Source: Promethearchaeota archaeon (lineage in GTDB: Archaea > Asgardarchaeota > Lokiarchaeia > Sigyniarchaeales > SOKP01). Taken from it: DNA of 63,556 nucleotides. Position 1 is the stretch's first letter. Each line of letters begins with the position of its first letter. The position numbers were made by a program, and so were the translations under genes. A model generated the notes under the pieces. It saw only the letters and a program-made list of their open reading frames with translations, did no database searches and was not told where the DNA came from. This document shows, piece after piece, positions 17,677 to 27,417 of this stretch. The stretch is from NCBI GenBank assembly GCA_029838195.1, contig JALGVJ010000021.1:1-63556 (forward strand), given 5' to 3'.

Positions 17677-17760
17677 CTCAAATTTGAGATCTAATTTTTA
17701 TTTAAATTTAATAATAATTGGTTGTTTATTAACTAAATTTTGAGTATTAATTTACTCAAA
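17677..17760 (-). promoter_or_regulatory. Operator-like dyads in front of the Sec-Hdr operon
   Basis: Two dyads share the half-site TTTGAG/CTCAAA: the perfect palindrome CTCAAATTTGAG at 17677-17688, 20-31 bases before the hdrA start, and TTTGAGTA-N6-TACTCAAA at 17739-17760. Between them lies a TATA-like AATTTAAATAAA on the minus strand. Four copies of one hexamer around a promoter suggest a repressor or activator site, possibly responding to selenium or redox state. The base content is very AT-rich, which lowers certainty. Confidence 0.45.
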
Positions 17761-18271
17761 TGCAAGAATTATGTGATTATTTTTATTTTAGAATGTAGTT
17801 AACTATTTAAATTTTAATGATAATCATATTTATACTTAATTAAATATCTTTATAAGTTAATTCCGAAAACAAGATTCATGAGATAAGTCATTTTATAATA
17901 TCTTGATAATTCATGCGAAGATAAATGCGTGAAAAGAGATATTATTGCCCAATAAATATTAATAACGGGTAACATTTTAATGTGACCTTTTTCATTTTAT
18001 CAAAAAGCGAGAATTCTTGATATTTTTTAGAGGAATCATGTATAAAGTGAAAGAGTTTTAAGAGTATTTTGATCTTTCTCATATAATTCGGAAAGATTTT
18101 TTCATGGAGTGATATAATAAAAAGAAGCTACGTGGAAGGAAAAGTCATTATTAGTTTTTCAGGAGGAAGTAAAAGAGGGATCCATAATAGTACGAAGGAA
18201 AATTTTCTCGATATCGTGGAAAGAAAAATTAGGATGTAACTAACTGGTTCTTATTCTTAAAAAGAAGGATT
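17761..18271. other. Intergenic stretch without a clear gene
   Basis: About 500 bases of AT-rich DNA between the promoter of the Sec-Hdr operon and the end of the DUF998-like gene. A short frame from a GTG at 18132 to a stop at 18239 (35 residues) has no family features and is probably chance. No RNA fold or repeat stood out. Confidence 0.35.
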
Positions 18272-18988
18272 TTAAATATCTTCGTGGAACACGATGGCAG
18301 CAAGGGTTGCAAGGAAGAGGAGAAGAGAAAAGAGGACCATCCATTCGAAAAAGGGAGTTAAAAGGTATCCATTGTAATATCCGAGTAAAAATAGTATAAA
18401 AGCACTTAGAGGTCCTAGAGTTCCATAGAGACCAAGAATTTTGGGAATACCTACATCGTAAAAAAGAATGATGAGGCCCATGAGAGTGGCTCCGGTTACG
18501 TAACCACAAACAGCAAGAGAGCCAAAAATAAAATGCAAATTCTGAAGATTTCTTTCCATGCTAAAGATTCCGGTCCCGATGAGACCCACATTTCCGATAA
18601 TGCTAGATAATAAGACATAAGTTGTGATAGCTTGTTGTAATTTTGAATATCGGTTCAGTTCCCTTTCATTTTTTGGAAATGGTGCTAAAATTTTTTCCAA
18701 GTAGAAGTAAAAGGGTAAGGTTAAAAATCCGGCGACCGCTGAGGCAATATCATATAAATAAGGAATGGGCGTAAAAGAACTCGAGCCTAATTCTCCAATC
18801 CAATTGAAGAAAAGGGAATATTCACGAGAACCAAGATAAAAAGCAATGATCATGGCACCGATTAAGGAAAAAAAATAAGTGCCAAACCCGAACCATGTTG
18901 CTTTTTTAACAAAATTAAAGGAGGTTAATTGTTTTAAAGATATCGTGAAAGACTTGGTTAGGTTAGTGAATTTTTTATCCACCATCAT
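18272..18988 (-). CDS. Integral membrane protein, DUF998-like
   Basis: 238 residues with about six to seven hydrophobic helices. After the first helix comes NWIGELGSSSFTPIPYLYD, which fits the DUF998 pattern (a conserved N-W-I-x-x-L-G-S followed by T-P-x-P). DUF998 proteins are membrane proteins of unknown function found in many archaea and bacteria. The gene ends at the intergenic stretch before the Hdr operon and starts 60 bases after the end of the 19051 gene, so the two may be co-transcribed. No catalytic motif is visible. Confidence 0.6.
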   Translation of the reverse strand: MMVDKKFTNLTKSFTISLKQLTSFNFVKKATWFGFGTYFFSLIGAMIIAFYLGSREYSLFFNWIGELGSSSFTPIPYLYDIASAVAGFLTLPFYFYLEKILAPFPKNERELNRYSKLQQAITTYVLLSSIIGNVGLIGTGIFSMERNLQNLHFIFGSLAVCGYVTGATLMGLIILFYDVGIPKILGLYGTLGPLSAFILFLLGYYNGYLLTPFFEWMVLFSLLLFLATLAAIVFHEDI

Positions 18989-19050
18989 GTCATTCTCAAA
19001 AAAAGTGTTATATAAATAAAAAAATAGAAAAAGAAAATAATTTTTGATTT

Positions 19051-20475
19051 TTAAGAGATGGCAATTTCGGTTTCGGATTCCGAAAGTTCTTTTATGGAAG
19101 CAGTGAATTGTTTTTGTTTTTTGTTAATTCTATTTCGCAGAATTAATCCGATGATGAGAGGTACCATGATGCTTACGGTAAGGGATAAAATGAGGTTCTG
19201 AGGTGAGATCCGCAAGATGCCATAAAGGAACAGCCATAAGAATATGGATGCTCCAATAAATAATCCCGATCTAATGAGTTTTCCTACCGGCACAACGCTT
19301 TTCCAATCCACGTCAATCAATTGTCCTTGGACTAAAACGGCAGCTAATTGTCTCACGGTTTTTTTTGAGAGCTTTTGATTGTTCACTTTTACCTTTTTAC
19401 GCAGTTTTTTTAACCGTTTCTTTTTAATGAGAGTTAAATTAGACAAGACAAGCAAGAATGGCCATATGTTCTCTACCCACGTGGTTAAAGCTGTATCTAG
19501 ATCAATATTGCATTCTTTATTCTTGCATGACCCTTTCTTTTTACTCCATTTCGCTCCACAGGCAGGACATTTTTTCATATCCCACGTTTCTTTGAGTAGG
19601 TCTTTTAATAATGCTTCCTTTTTAGCGAGATCTTCAGCACTTAAAGACACCTTTTCCGATTCTCCCTCTATTTCTCCGCCATCTTGAGCGACAGGTGGTA
19701 CATTCACTTTATCCATGAAAGCTTGTAAGATCTCGTTGCCTTTTACTTTGGCTCTTAAAGGCACGCCTTTTTTAATGGCTTTTGATACTTCTTTTGTCGT
19801 TTTCACGCCTTTCCAGAGATTTTTTAGATCATCGAAAAATTTACCCGTCATGTAAGAGAAGGTAGACACGATGGTAGAAGCGGTCCCAACCGTGGCAACT
19901 GCAGCTCCTGCGGAAATGGCCGTTGTGGCGGCTCCTGAGGCAGAAGTAACAGTGTCCACCAATCCTTCACTCTCAATGTAAATCTCCGTTTCTTCGACAA
20001 ACTCCTTCGGAACAGCTTCTCCATCGAGCGTGTAGCTTAATTTTACTTCCAATTCATGGGTACCTTTAATGTTGTCAATTATTGCATGAAGTTCTTCCGG
20101 AATAGGATAGTCATATTCTAAATGAATGGTGCTCCCAGCATTAAAATGTTGTTCATTTAATTCTTCAATGCGAATAGGCTCATGAATTCCGAATCCCGCC
20201 TCTTTTATCACGAATTCTAAAAAATGAATGGTTAAGCCATTAATTATGTTAATATCTCCTTTAAAATTAATGCTATAATTAGTCTCTTTTGAAATGGGGA
20301 ATTTTCCTTCTCCTGATACGGCTTCATCCAAGCTTACTCCGTTGACTTCCAAGTCTAAAATGATATCGTCGTTCACGTTATATGCTTGGGTATTAGTCAT
20401 GGACTTGCTAATGAAAAGTAAGGTTAAAAACGCGACCAATGTAATCAGGAGCACGTTTTTATTAGATAATTTCAT
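19051..20475 (-). CDS. Secreted/membrane protein with zinc ribbon, unknown function
   Basis: 474 residues from the ATG at 20475, which has an AAGGAAA Shine-Dalgarno sequence; a longer TTG start at 20508 is less likely. A hydrophobic signal/anchor segment (LLITLVAFLTLLFIS) is followed by about 150 residues of beta-rich extracytoplasmic-type sequence, then an Ala/Thr/Val-rich hydrophobic stretch, a zinc-ribbon-like CPACGAKW...CKNKEC, a hydrophobic segment, a very basic patch (KKKRLKKLRKKVK) and two C-terminal helices. No family recognised. The basic patch and ribbon suggest a cytoplasmic part that may meet nucleic acid or protein. It precedes the DUF998-like gene on the same strand. Confidence 0.6.
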   Translation of the reverse strand: MKLSNKNVLLITLVAFLTLLFISKSMTNTQAYNVNDDIILDLEVNGVSLDEAVSGEGKFPISKETNYSINFKGDINIINGLTIHFLEFVIKEAGFGIHEPIRIEELNEQHFNAGSTIHLEYDYPIPEELHAIIDNIKGTHELEVKLSYTLDGEAVPKEFVEETEIYIESEGLVDTVTSASGAATTAISAGAAVATVGTASTIVSTFSYMTGKFFDDLKNLWKGVKTTKEVSKAIKKGVPLRAKVKGNEILQAFMDKVNVPPVAQDGGEIEGESEKVSLSAEDLAKKEALLKDLLKETWDMKKCPACGAKWSKKKGSCKNKECNIDLDTALTTWVENIWPFLLVLSNLTLIKKKRLKKLRKKVKVNNQKLSKKTVRQLAAVLVQGQLIDVDWKSVVPVGKLIRSGLFIGASIFLWLFLYGILRISPQNLILSLTVSIMVPLIIGLILRNRINKKQKQFTASIKELSESETEIAIS

Positions 20476-20851
20476 TGTAAATTTTCCTTGTTTATTTTTA
20501 TTATACAATGATCATTGAATATCTAATGAATTTTCTTTTTAAATTTTTTTACATTTTTCTTAACATTAATGATTTTTAAAAGAACTTTAAAACTTTAAAG
20601 AACCATAAATAGATGGATAAGACAGGAGGATCTTGAGTTTTTTGAATAAATGAGTTAAAAAAAACCAAAGAGAGAGAATATTCAATAGAAGAAATCATTT
20701 GAAATCTATATAATTGAAAGAGAATATCAATAAATAGGAGGCTTAAATTCTATGGAATTTTTATAGTGTAAATCTTTTTATTAATATTAGATCTTATATT
20801 GAATAACAAGGAAATGAAAAAATTAAAAGTGAATTGAGTTAAATACGCTAC
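20476..20851. other. Divergent intergenic region
   Basis: Carries the promoters of the two flanking divergent genes. At 20738-20742 a GGAGG precedes, by ten bases, an ATG opening a four-codon frame (Met-Glu-Phe-Leu-stop at 20753-20767), which could be a leader peptide for the HEAT gene or chance. At 20587-20602 there is a repeated CTTTAAA. Nothing else is evident. Confidence 0.3.
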
Positions 20852-22468
20852 ATGGGGGATGATAAAATTCTTCCCGAGGAAATATATGAAAAGAGGGAGC
20901 AATTGGGACTAGAGCACTCCATGGATTTATTAGTCGACGTGTTAGAGAATGCTAAAGAATTAGAGGATCGAAAGAAAGCGATCATGTACTTGGGATTAAC
21001 CTCTCAAAATGCAGCAGGTAAGAAGAAAGAATGTCAGGAGATCTTGGAAAGTATTATAATTTCCGAGGAGAATTTAGAGCTTAAATGTGAAGCGGCTCTT
21101 GCTTTAGGAAAATTAGGGCATAAAGAGAGTTTAAAACCTCTTCGGTGGATATTAGAGGATGAGCATGCATCCAAGAGTAATGAATTAATATTGTCTGCAC
21201 TTAAGAGCATTCCCAACATTAGATTTGATGAAAAAGAGATTCAATTATTCATTAATTACCTGGTGCATGCCTACCCTCCCATAAAAGAATTTGTAAAGAA
21301 TCAGCTTCTTGCCCTGACGCCAGATGAGCTCATCAATAATCTCTTAACGGCTTTAAAAAAGGAAGAGTTTTCGGAAAAACAAAAAATAGCCATCGTCAAC
21401 CTGATTGGTTTTGAACTGGCAAGTCTTAATGTCTCTTATGAAGATGCTAGTTTCTTGAAGATAAAATATTCGGACTTGATTAATGCCTTATGCGAGCATG
21501 AAACCCTCCTTTTAGAAACCATCGTGCCAAATTTGAAATTGAATGATGCTGAAATGATGAATAACGTGCTTTCCATTTTGAGATTGTTTGGCAATGAAAT
21601 TCATGACAAGTTGATCGATTTTCTCTCATATGACGATTTCTTGATTAGAAAAAATGCCATCAAGTTGCTTGGAGAATTAGAGGTAGATAAGGCCGTAGAA
21701 CCTTTATTAAACCATCTTGATGATATTTATGATGAAGTGAGCCTTGCTACCATAGACGCGCTAGGTAATATTGGAAATATTTCAGCCGTCTCCCATTTGT
21801 TAAAAGTATTAGATATCGAAGATGTGAATTACGAATACATTGATTTAGATTTCAAATTTTTTATTTTAGATGCCATTAAAAAAATTTACTTGAAAAGTGA
21901 AAAACAAGATTTTGAAATATTATACGCTATTTTAAAAAAAGATAATGATATCTTAAAGGAAAGCGTGGCCTACTTATTAGGCGAAATTGGTAGGGAAGAA
22001 TTTCTAAATCCCTTGTTAGACTTATTAAAAGAAAAAAATTTCGATGTTCGAAAAAATGCGATCATCGCTTTAGGAAAAATTGGCAATAAAAACGCAATAG
22101 AACCCCTTCTTTCCATTATAAACGATAATCGCTCCTACTGGCTCTTGAAAAAAGTAGCCGTGGATGCCATTTTCAATATATTTCTCAAGCACCTCTATAT
22201 TAATGAGGCAAAAAGAATGCATTTTGAAAGGGAATTCATCGCTTGGACAGAAAGATTAATTGATGCTTTAAAACTAGAAGATGATGAAAATTTCAAGGTA
22301 AAACTTGCTATCATAAAATTTCTGGAAGTTTTCGGTGGAAAATCCGCTTTAAATCCCTTACTCAGGGAAATAGATAATTTTTATCGCGTTGTTAGCATTG
22401 CAGCAACAAAAGCTATCAAGAAAATTGAAAAACGATTAGAACTGGAGGGACAATCTAAAAATAATTAA
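20852..22468 (+). CDS. HEAT-repeat (PBS-lyase type) scaffold protein
   Basis: 538 residues made of repeated ~32-residue helical pairs. Clear repeats include KCEAALALGKLGHKESLKPL, KNAIKLLGELEVDKAVEPLL, ATIDALGNIGNISAVSHLL, ESVAYLLGEIGREEFLNPLL and KNAIIALGKIGNKNAIEPLL, each with the A-x-x-A-L-G-x-I/L-G signature of the HEAT_2/PBS-lyase family. Such proteins make curved alpha-solenoids that hold partner proteins. There is no signal peptide or catalytic domain, so it is likely cytoplasmic. Its partner is unknown; the FrhB gene 200 bases downstream on the same strand is the nearest candidate, but co-transcription is uncertain. The start has no strong Shine-Dalgarno sequence. Confidence 0.85.
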   Translation: MGDDKILPEEIYEKREQLGLEHSMDLLVDVLENAKELEDRKKAIMYLGLTSQNAAGKKKECQEILESIIISEENLELKCEAALALGKLGHKESLKPLRWILEDEHASKSNELILSALKSIPNIRFDEKEIQLFINYLVHAYPPIKEFVKNQLLALTPDELINNLLTALKKEEFSEKQKIAIVNLIGFELASLNVSYEDASFLKIKYSDLINALCEHETLLLETIVPNLKLNDAEMMNNVLSILRLFGNEIHDKLIDFLSYDDFLIRKNAIKLLGELEVDKAVEPLLNHLDDIYDEVSLATIDALGNIGNISAVSHLLKVLDIEDVNYEYIDLDFKFFILDAIKKIYLKSEKQDFEILYAILKKDNDILKESVAYLLGEIGREEFLNPLLDLLKEKNFDVRKNAIIALGKIGNKNAIEPLLSIINDNRSYWLLKKVAVDAIFNIFLKHLYINEAKRMHFEREFIAWTERLIDALKLEDDENFKVKLAIIKFLEVFGGKSALNPLLREIDNFYRVVSIAATKAIKKIEKRLELEGQSKNN

Positions 22469-22668
22469 CTTCACGCGTTAAAAAAATTATCCCGCTTTCC
22501 TTGAATCCATCTCATACAATTTCATGAATTCTCTTGATAAATCCTTTTTTGGATTTATAATTCATGAATTTTTGTCCTTTTTACTTTTACTATTATTTAA
22601 TAAGATTTTTTTTATAGCATCCATTTTCTTCCATAGATTTCTTTAACTACATGTTTGAAAATTAAATC

Positions 22669-24147
22669 ATGTCCGATGGAAAAATAGAGAACGAGCAAGC
22701 AGAAACAAAATACAAGTACTCTTTCGAATACATCCAGAAAAAACTCGAAGGAAAAAAAGATAGCTTCGGAAAATTAATGAAAGAAATTATTCGAACAGGA
22801 ATCTGTACGGAATGCGGCACGTGTGCTGCCGTATGTCCAGTTCTTGAATGGGATCCCATAGCTGCTCAACCTAAATTAATTGGTAAATGTACGGGTTGTG
22901 GAATTTGCTATAATCAATGTCCGCGCACGATCACCGACCCCGTTCAATTAATTGGGGAATTTAAAACGGGGTATGTATCAAATACCAACATTCCTGAAGT
23001 GATTGGAGGTCAAGATGGGGGAACGGTGACGAGTTTACTATGTTATTTGTTTGATGAGCATTTAATCGATGCGGCGATTGTCACGATGAAAAATCCTAAA
23101 AAGCCGTGGTATCCTACAGCACAGATCATTACCACGAAAGAAGATGCCATTAAAGCTTCAGGTTCCATTTACACGCACAGTCAAACGGTGGATGCATTAA
23201 TGGAAGCGATTAGGCGGGATTATCGATCGATAGCTTTTGTTGGCACGCCGTGTAATATTAATGCAGTGGATAAAATGATGAACTCGCCGTCCGGGATGCT
23301 TAGATATTTCATGAGAGCTAATATTTTGAAAATTGGGCTATTTTGCATGGATAGTTTTGCTCCTGAATCGCTTTATCCCATGTTTGAAAAAGATGGCATT
23401 GATTTATCGAAAATTGTTAAAATGGACATTAATAAGGGTAAATTCCATCTTTACGAAAATTTAGATGGAGAACCGGTGAAATCCTATTCCATTAGCTCCT
23501 TGCACAAATATAAGAGTTCTTCGTGTAATTTTTGTACGGATTTAACGGCAGAAAATGCGGACATTTCAGTAGGTTCTGTAGGGAGCGGGAATAAAAGGAA
23601 TACCGTATTCGCAAGGACGGGAATTGGAGCAGAAATCATGGAAGATGCTGCAAAAAAGGGATATCTTATCATTGAACCGTATACTGCCATAAATTTAAAT
23701 GCCGTGCTCAATCTTGCCAAGCTTAAAAAAGTTTCCAAATATAACATTCAAAAGAGAAAGGTATTCATCGTTCGAGATGCTGACGAGGAAGAAGAGATGA
23801 AAATAAAATCGGGGCCCGTGTCCGAGCAGACAAAAATTATCATGGACACCCGCACGCCATTTTCCGTTAAGAAAGAATTAAATGAGACGGAGAAGAAATT
23901 AAATCTCAACGTAACAAACACTTCGGGATTTACACTGGAAAATTTACAATTCAGAATTGCCACTATTGACGACATGTTTGAAAGCAATCCGTGGGTTACA
24001 ACAATAAAAGAATTGTTTCCTTACGAGGAGGTAGAAATTAATTATCCCATTGAAAAATTAGAGGGCAGCGTGTTATTTGAGGCGTATTCGAAAGATTTTG
24101 GAAAGATTTATTCAAAATCATTGAAATTTGCTCCTAAGAAAGAATGA
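22669..24147 (+). CDS. frhB: FrhB-type protein with a C-terminal beta-sandwich domain (492 aa)
   Basis: Third FrhB-family protein of the window. Ferredoxin motifs CTECGTCAAVC and CTGCGICYNQC occupy residues 45-85, followed by QDGGTVTSLLCYLF, VGTPCNINAV, the LFCMDSF segment and SCNFCTD. After the FrhB part ends near residue 375, about 115 residues remain that look like an immunoglobulin-like or NEW3-like beta domain (LNVTNTSGFTLENLQFRIA). That tail is not part of ordinary FrhB. The gene is apart from the Hdr operon and on the opposite strand, so it could serve a different electron acceptor or be an alternative input subunit. It ends on TGA with no cluster motif near, so TGA is a normal stop here. 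Confidence 0.85.
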   Translation: MSDGKIENEQAETKYKYSFEYIQKKLEGKKDSFGKLMKEIIRTGICTECGTCAAVCPVLEWDPIAAQPKLIGKCTGCGICYNQCPRTITDPVQLIGEFKTGYVSNTNIPEVIGGQDGGTVTSLLCYLFDEHLIDAAIVTMKNPKKPWYPTAQIITTKEDAIKASGSIYTHSQTVDALMEAIRRDYRSIAFVGTPCNINAVDKMMNSPSGMLRYFMRANILKIGLFCMDSFAPESLYPMFEKDGIDLSKIVKMDINKGKFHLYENLDGEPVKSYSISSLHKYKSSSCNFCTDLTAENADISVGSVGSGNKRNTVFARTGIGAEIMEDAAKKGYLIIEPYTAINLNAVLNLAKLKKVSKYNIQKRKVFIVRDADEEEEMKIKSGPVSEQTKIIMDTRTPFSVKKELNETEKKLNLNVTNTSGFTLENLQFRIATIDDMFESNPWVTTIKELFPYEEVEINYPIEKLEGSVLFEAYSKDFGKIYSKSLKFAPKKE

Positions 24148-24344
24148 ATTAGCCATAATTCTTTTTATCTTTTCTTTACTTCTCTGAAGAGGAGAAAGTA
24201 AGATAGATATTTAAAATCATCTTTCTCTTTTCGCAATGCCATGGTTTGATCACGATCATGAGGAGAACGTGGAACTCTTTTTTAGTTTTAAATTTAGCAT
24301 CAAATTAAATTTAGGTTCCATAAAATAATCCGTGCTTGTTTCTC

Positions 24345-25511
24345 TTAAGATTTTTCATATTCCCTAAATTCAATGATAGAGTCAAATAAGGAAACGATAT
24401 TTTCAGGAGGGACTTCTGCTGTAATGTTATGAATATTAGCAGCAATATGTCCGCCATTTGGCTTGAGGCAGTTCATGTTATATCGAACCTCATCCCTTAT
24501 TTGTTCAGGAGTACCGAATGGAAGAATTTGTTGAGTATCGCACGCACCTCCCCAAAATGTTATTAAATGACCGTATAGTTGCTTCAATTTACACGGTTCC
24601 ATGCCACGAGCAGAAACTTGCACGGGATTGAATGCATCATAGCCATTTTCTGCAAAATAAGGAATAAATGGAGAAACGGCTCCACAGCTGTGATAATTGA
24701 TTTTAACAGGGGCTAATTCATGAATCTTTTGCGCGAGGGCTTTTTCATAGGGTTGAATGAGTTTTTCATATATTTTTACATCGATCCAAGGCCCATGTTG
24801 CGTTCCTAAATCTCCATTCACGCACACTACATCCAAATATTCCCCGATTTCGCCGAGGAAAACTTCATTATAGTCAATCCAATATCTCAATAGCTCTTCC
24901 ATGGTTGCTCTAATCAATTCTGGCCGCTTTAGAGTATATCTTATTGCTTTTGTAAAGCCAAACAAAAACGTGCAATTTTCAAAAATGCAGCCAATGGGAG
25001 GAGAAACCAAGGCAAAATCCGTTTTTTCCCGTAATTTTTTTGCTTCCGCACGTAAATTCTTAAAAGGACGTTTATCTTTTCCATTGGGCCAATCATAATC
25101 ATGAATTTCTTGAACACTTTCCACATCTTCAAGAGGATGGATGACGGGATCATAATATAAGATCTCCTCCACGTTTTTATCCGCAAAATTTCCATAGAAA
25201 ATGCCAAATTGGTCATAAATTCCCACGTATTTGCCTTCTTGCTCGGGAACAAAATCTTCTTTTATCATACTCTCAATTGGCCTAATATATCGCGTGTCCA
25301 CTTGGAAGCGTTCTAAAACCTCATTGCATGGCACCACATTTTGCTCTACAAAATCCGCAAATCGAATATTTTTATCTTCTATCTCTAAATATTCTAATAG
25401 TCTTTTATAAGCTTTAATGTGAATGCTTGATTGATCTCCTCCTAAGTCTATCGGTACTTTATCTGGTTCCACATGATTTAAAGCGCTATTTACTTTTTCT
25501 CGTGAATTCAT
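24345..25511 (-). CDS. Uroporphyrinogen-decarboxylase-fold protein (methyltransferase-like)
   Basis: 388 residues of the URO-D superfamily: N-terminal VNSALNHVEPDKVPIDLGG, a central NYHSCGAVSPFIP, then MEPCKLKQLYG, FWGGACDTQQILPFGTPE and GGHIAANIHNI near the end. True UroD makes coproporphyrinogen, but the HSC motif and the NIHNI tail resemble the corrinoid-dependent methyltransferase branch (MtaA/MtbA/CmuA-like), in which His and Cys bind zinc that activates a thiol. The third MtaA-type zinc ligand is not obvious. No corrinoid protein gene adjoins it. A methyl-transfer role is the better guess; substrate unknown. Confidence 0.75.
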   Translation of the reverse strand: MNSREKVNSALNHVEPDKVPIDLGGDQSSIHIKAYKRLLEYLEIEDKNIRFADFVEQNVVPCNEVLERFQVDTRYIRPIESMIKEDFVPEQEGKYVGIYDQFGIFYGNFADKNVEEILYYDPVIHPLEDVESVQEIHDYDWPNGKDKRPFKNLRAEAKKLREKTDFALVSPPIGCIFENCTFLFGFTKAIRYTLKRPELIRATMEELLRYWIDYNEVFLGEIGEYLDVVCVNGDLGTQHGPWIDVKIYEKLIQPYEKALAQKIHELAPVKINYHSCGAVSPFIPYFAENGYDAFNPVQVSARGMEPCKLKQLYGHLITFWGGACDTQQILPFGTPEQIRDEVRYNMNCLKPNGGHIAANIHNITAEVPPENIVSLFDSIIEFREYEKS

Positions 25512-25662
25512 TCCTGTACGCCTCTATTATTATTATCATCATTATCAATCATCATTGATCATTCATGCAATCTATTATAAAATTTTATTGAGAAGGCTTC
25601 CATAATGATTACATTTAAGAAATTTAAAAAAAAAAATAATTAAAAAATGAGCCCTTGCTCAT

Positions 25663-27114
25663 TTAAAGTTTAAGCTCTTCGAGTTTCTTCCGTGTTTCCA
25701 CTTTTTTCTCCGGAGTAATATCATATAATTTCCAAAATAAAACCACACCAATAAGCATGAGAATCATGGGAATCAATGCAACTTGAAATCGTAATCCTAA
25801 AATAGCTATTGGAGTTTGAGTAGGAGAGCCCGGTTCAAAACCCGTTGCAATATGGATGATTGCGAACGTGCTCGCTTGGATGATGATAGCAATACGCCCA
25901 AAAAATGTACGAACGCCCATGTAAATGCCTTCCTCTCGTCGACCCAATCGAAGGGCGGCCTCATCCACGCAATCCCCAAGCACGGGAAGCATGAACACCC
26001 AGAAGCCAATTGAGCCGATTGCCCAAAAAGCTACGGATAACATAACCGTTATTACTGTATTCACGAATAAGAAAGGAATAGCTAAAACGGTAAGTAAGGC
26101 TCCTCCGATTACAAACATTTTTTTATTATTATTGACTTTTTGCGATATTTTTGACCACATGGGAATGGACAGCAAGCCCACGACTATATATCCGAGCATT
26201 ATTAACGATTCGGTTTCAGCTTCCTCATTTAATATAAAACGGACGACGTAGGGGACACTTCCGGTCATGAGCAAGACCATGGATTGATATAACGTGAAGA
26301 TACAGAGATATGCAACGAACGATTTTTGTTTTAAAACGGACCTCATTATTTTGAAGAAATTTTCCCGTTCAATTTTAGCATCGACTTCCACGGCTCGTAT
26401 TTTCATGTCTTCGGTTTCTCTTACCCCAAATAGCGTTAAGAGTAGGAAACCAAATCCCATGAACGCCACGACAATGGACATAATAAAAAACGTTGATTTA
26501 TTTCCATAATCTATCAATAATGGGGGGATGGTGGCACCTAAAACCGTGCCCGTTAATCCTAAAGCTACGGCGAAGCTAGACTGTTTAATTCTTTGTTTAT
26601 CCGTTCTGAATTTATCCGGGATGAGAGAATTAAAATTGACGTCGTAGATGGAAAAGAGTGTGTCGTAAAGGCATAGAATGAGGAGTAGATAAAAAAACAA
26701 GGGAAGAGCGTCCGTTATGGGATCGATATTTGGTGTTGCAAAAAACAGAATGAATATAAATGCCCAAGGGAGCCCTCCAGCCAATATCCATAAAAATCGT
26801 TTTCCATATTTTTTCCAAAATCCATGAGGTCTATCTGCAAGGTACCCTACGATGGGGTCGTTAAACATGTTCCATATCGCATATAATATAAGGGCGAGCG
26901 AAATGAGTCCTGTAGCTAGACCAATCTCGTTTTCATAAAAGTCATACACGCGCGTACCGAAGGCAGCTAGTAGGAATTCAATTAAGCATTGGCCAAATCC
27001 TACAGACACATAGGTCATAAGACCATAATCTTTTTTATCTTCCGTCATTTTTTTTTGGTTAAAAGTATTTAATAATAATTTTATTTTTTTGTAATAAATA
27101 GTTTTCATTTTCAT
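25663..27114 (-). CDS. GPH-family (melibiose-permease-like) sugar:cation symporter
   Basis: 483 residues with about twelve transmembrane helices. The motif MFNDPIVGYLADRPHG is the signature of the glycoside-pentoside-hexuronide symporters, a branch of the MFS fold. The central cytoplasmic loop and a second-half repeat are also as expected. It probably imports a sugar or glycoside with Na+ or H+. The listed start adds a 22-residue basic leader; MTEDKKDYG at 27048 is an equally good start, and neither has a clear Shine-Dalgarno sequence. It stands among genes for a glycosidase, an aminotransferase and hydrolases, consistent with sugar use. Confidence 0.82.
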   Translation of the reverse strand: MKMKTIYYKKIKLLLNTFNQKKMTEDKKDYGLMTYVSVGFGQCLIEFLLAAFGTRVYDFYENEIGLATGLISLALILYAIWNMFNDPIVGYLADRPHGFWKKYGKRFLWILAGGLPWAFIFILFFATPNIDPITDALPLFFYLLLILCLYDTLFSIYDVNFNSLIPDKFRTDKQRIKQSSFAVALGLTGTVLGATIPPLLIDYGNKSTFFIMSIVVAFMGFGFLLLTLFGVRETEDMKIRAVEVDAKIERENFFKIMRSVLKQKSFVAYLCIFTLYQSMVLLMTGSVPYVVRFILNEEAETESLIMLGYIVVGLLSIPMWSKISQKVNNNKKMFVIGGALLTVLAIPFLFVNTVITVMLSVAFWAIGSIGFWVFMLPVLGDCVDEAALRLGRREEGIYMGVRTFFGRIAIIIQASTFAIIHIATGFEPGSPTQTPIAILGLRFQVALIPMILMLIGVVLFWKLYDITPEKKVETRKKLEELKL

Positions 27115-27417
27115 GAGAGGGATTTTGAAAATTGAAAAAGATATTCACATCATTCGGATAATCCGTCCCAGTCCATGATGACGCTTAACCGTGCATCATT
27201 TTCATTGAAAATCATAAAGGGTTTATTAAATCCGCTTAATAACTGAACAATTTTTTAATTTTGAACTAATTAATGAAATTTTATTTAAAAGAAGCGTTAT
27301 AAATTGGAAACTTTTGGAGTTTAATTAAATCATTATTCTTATTATTTTAAGAAAATTAAAAAAAAAAGTGGATCTTCTCTTAAGGAGAATTTCATGAATT
27401 CAATTTAGAGCTTCAAT
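27115..27417. other. Intergenic stretch with a possible gene remnant
   Basis: On the minus strand 27254-27150, 34 codons between two stops read KIVQLLSGFNKPFMIFNEND and on to DGLSE, which looks like the end of a real protein. With an ATG at 27215 it would be only 21 residues, so a decayed gene tail is more likely than a live gene. The rest is AT-rich with no other feature. Confidence 0.3.

Noticed and set aside
18132..18239. 35-codon ORF starting with GTG between the Hdr operon and the DUF998-like gene
   Set aside because: Too short, no family features and no supporting context.
20738..20767. Four-codon leader peptide with a Shine-Dalgarno sequence as an attenuator
   Set aside because: A single GGAGG and a tiny frame, without a matching terminator/antiterminator fold, are not enough for a regulatory claim.
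25521..25560. ATT/ATC-rich repeat near the UroD-like gene start as a repeat or CRISPR remnant
   Set aside because: Only a short simple-sequence run with one 6-base dyad; no regular spacing or repeated unit.
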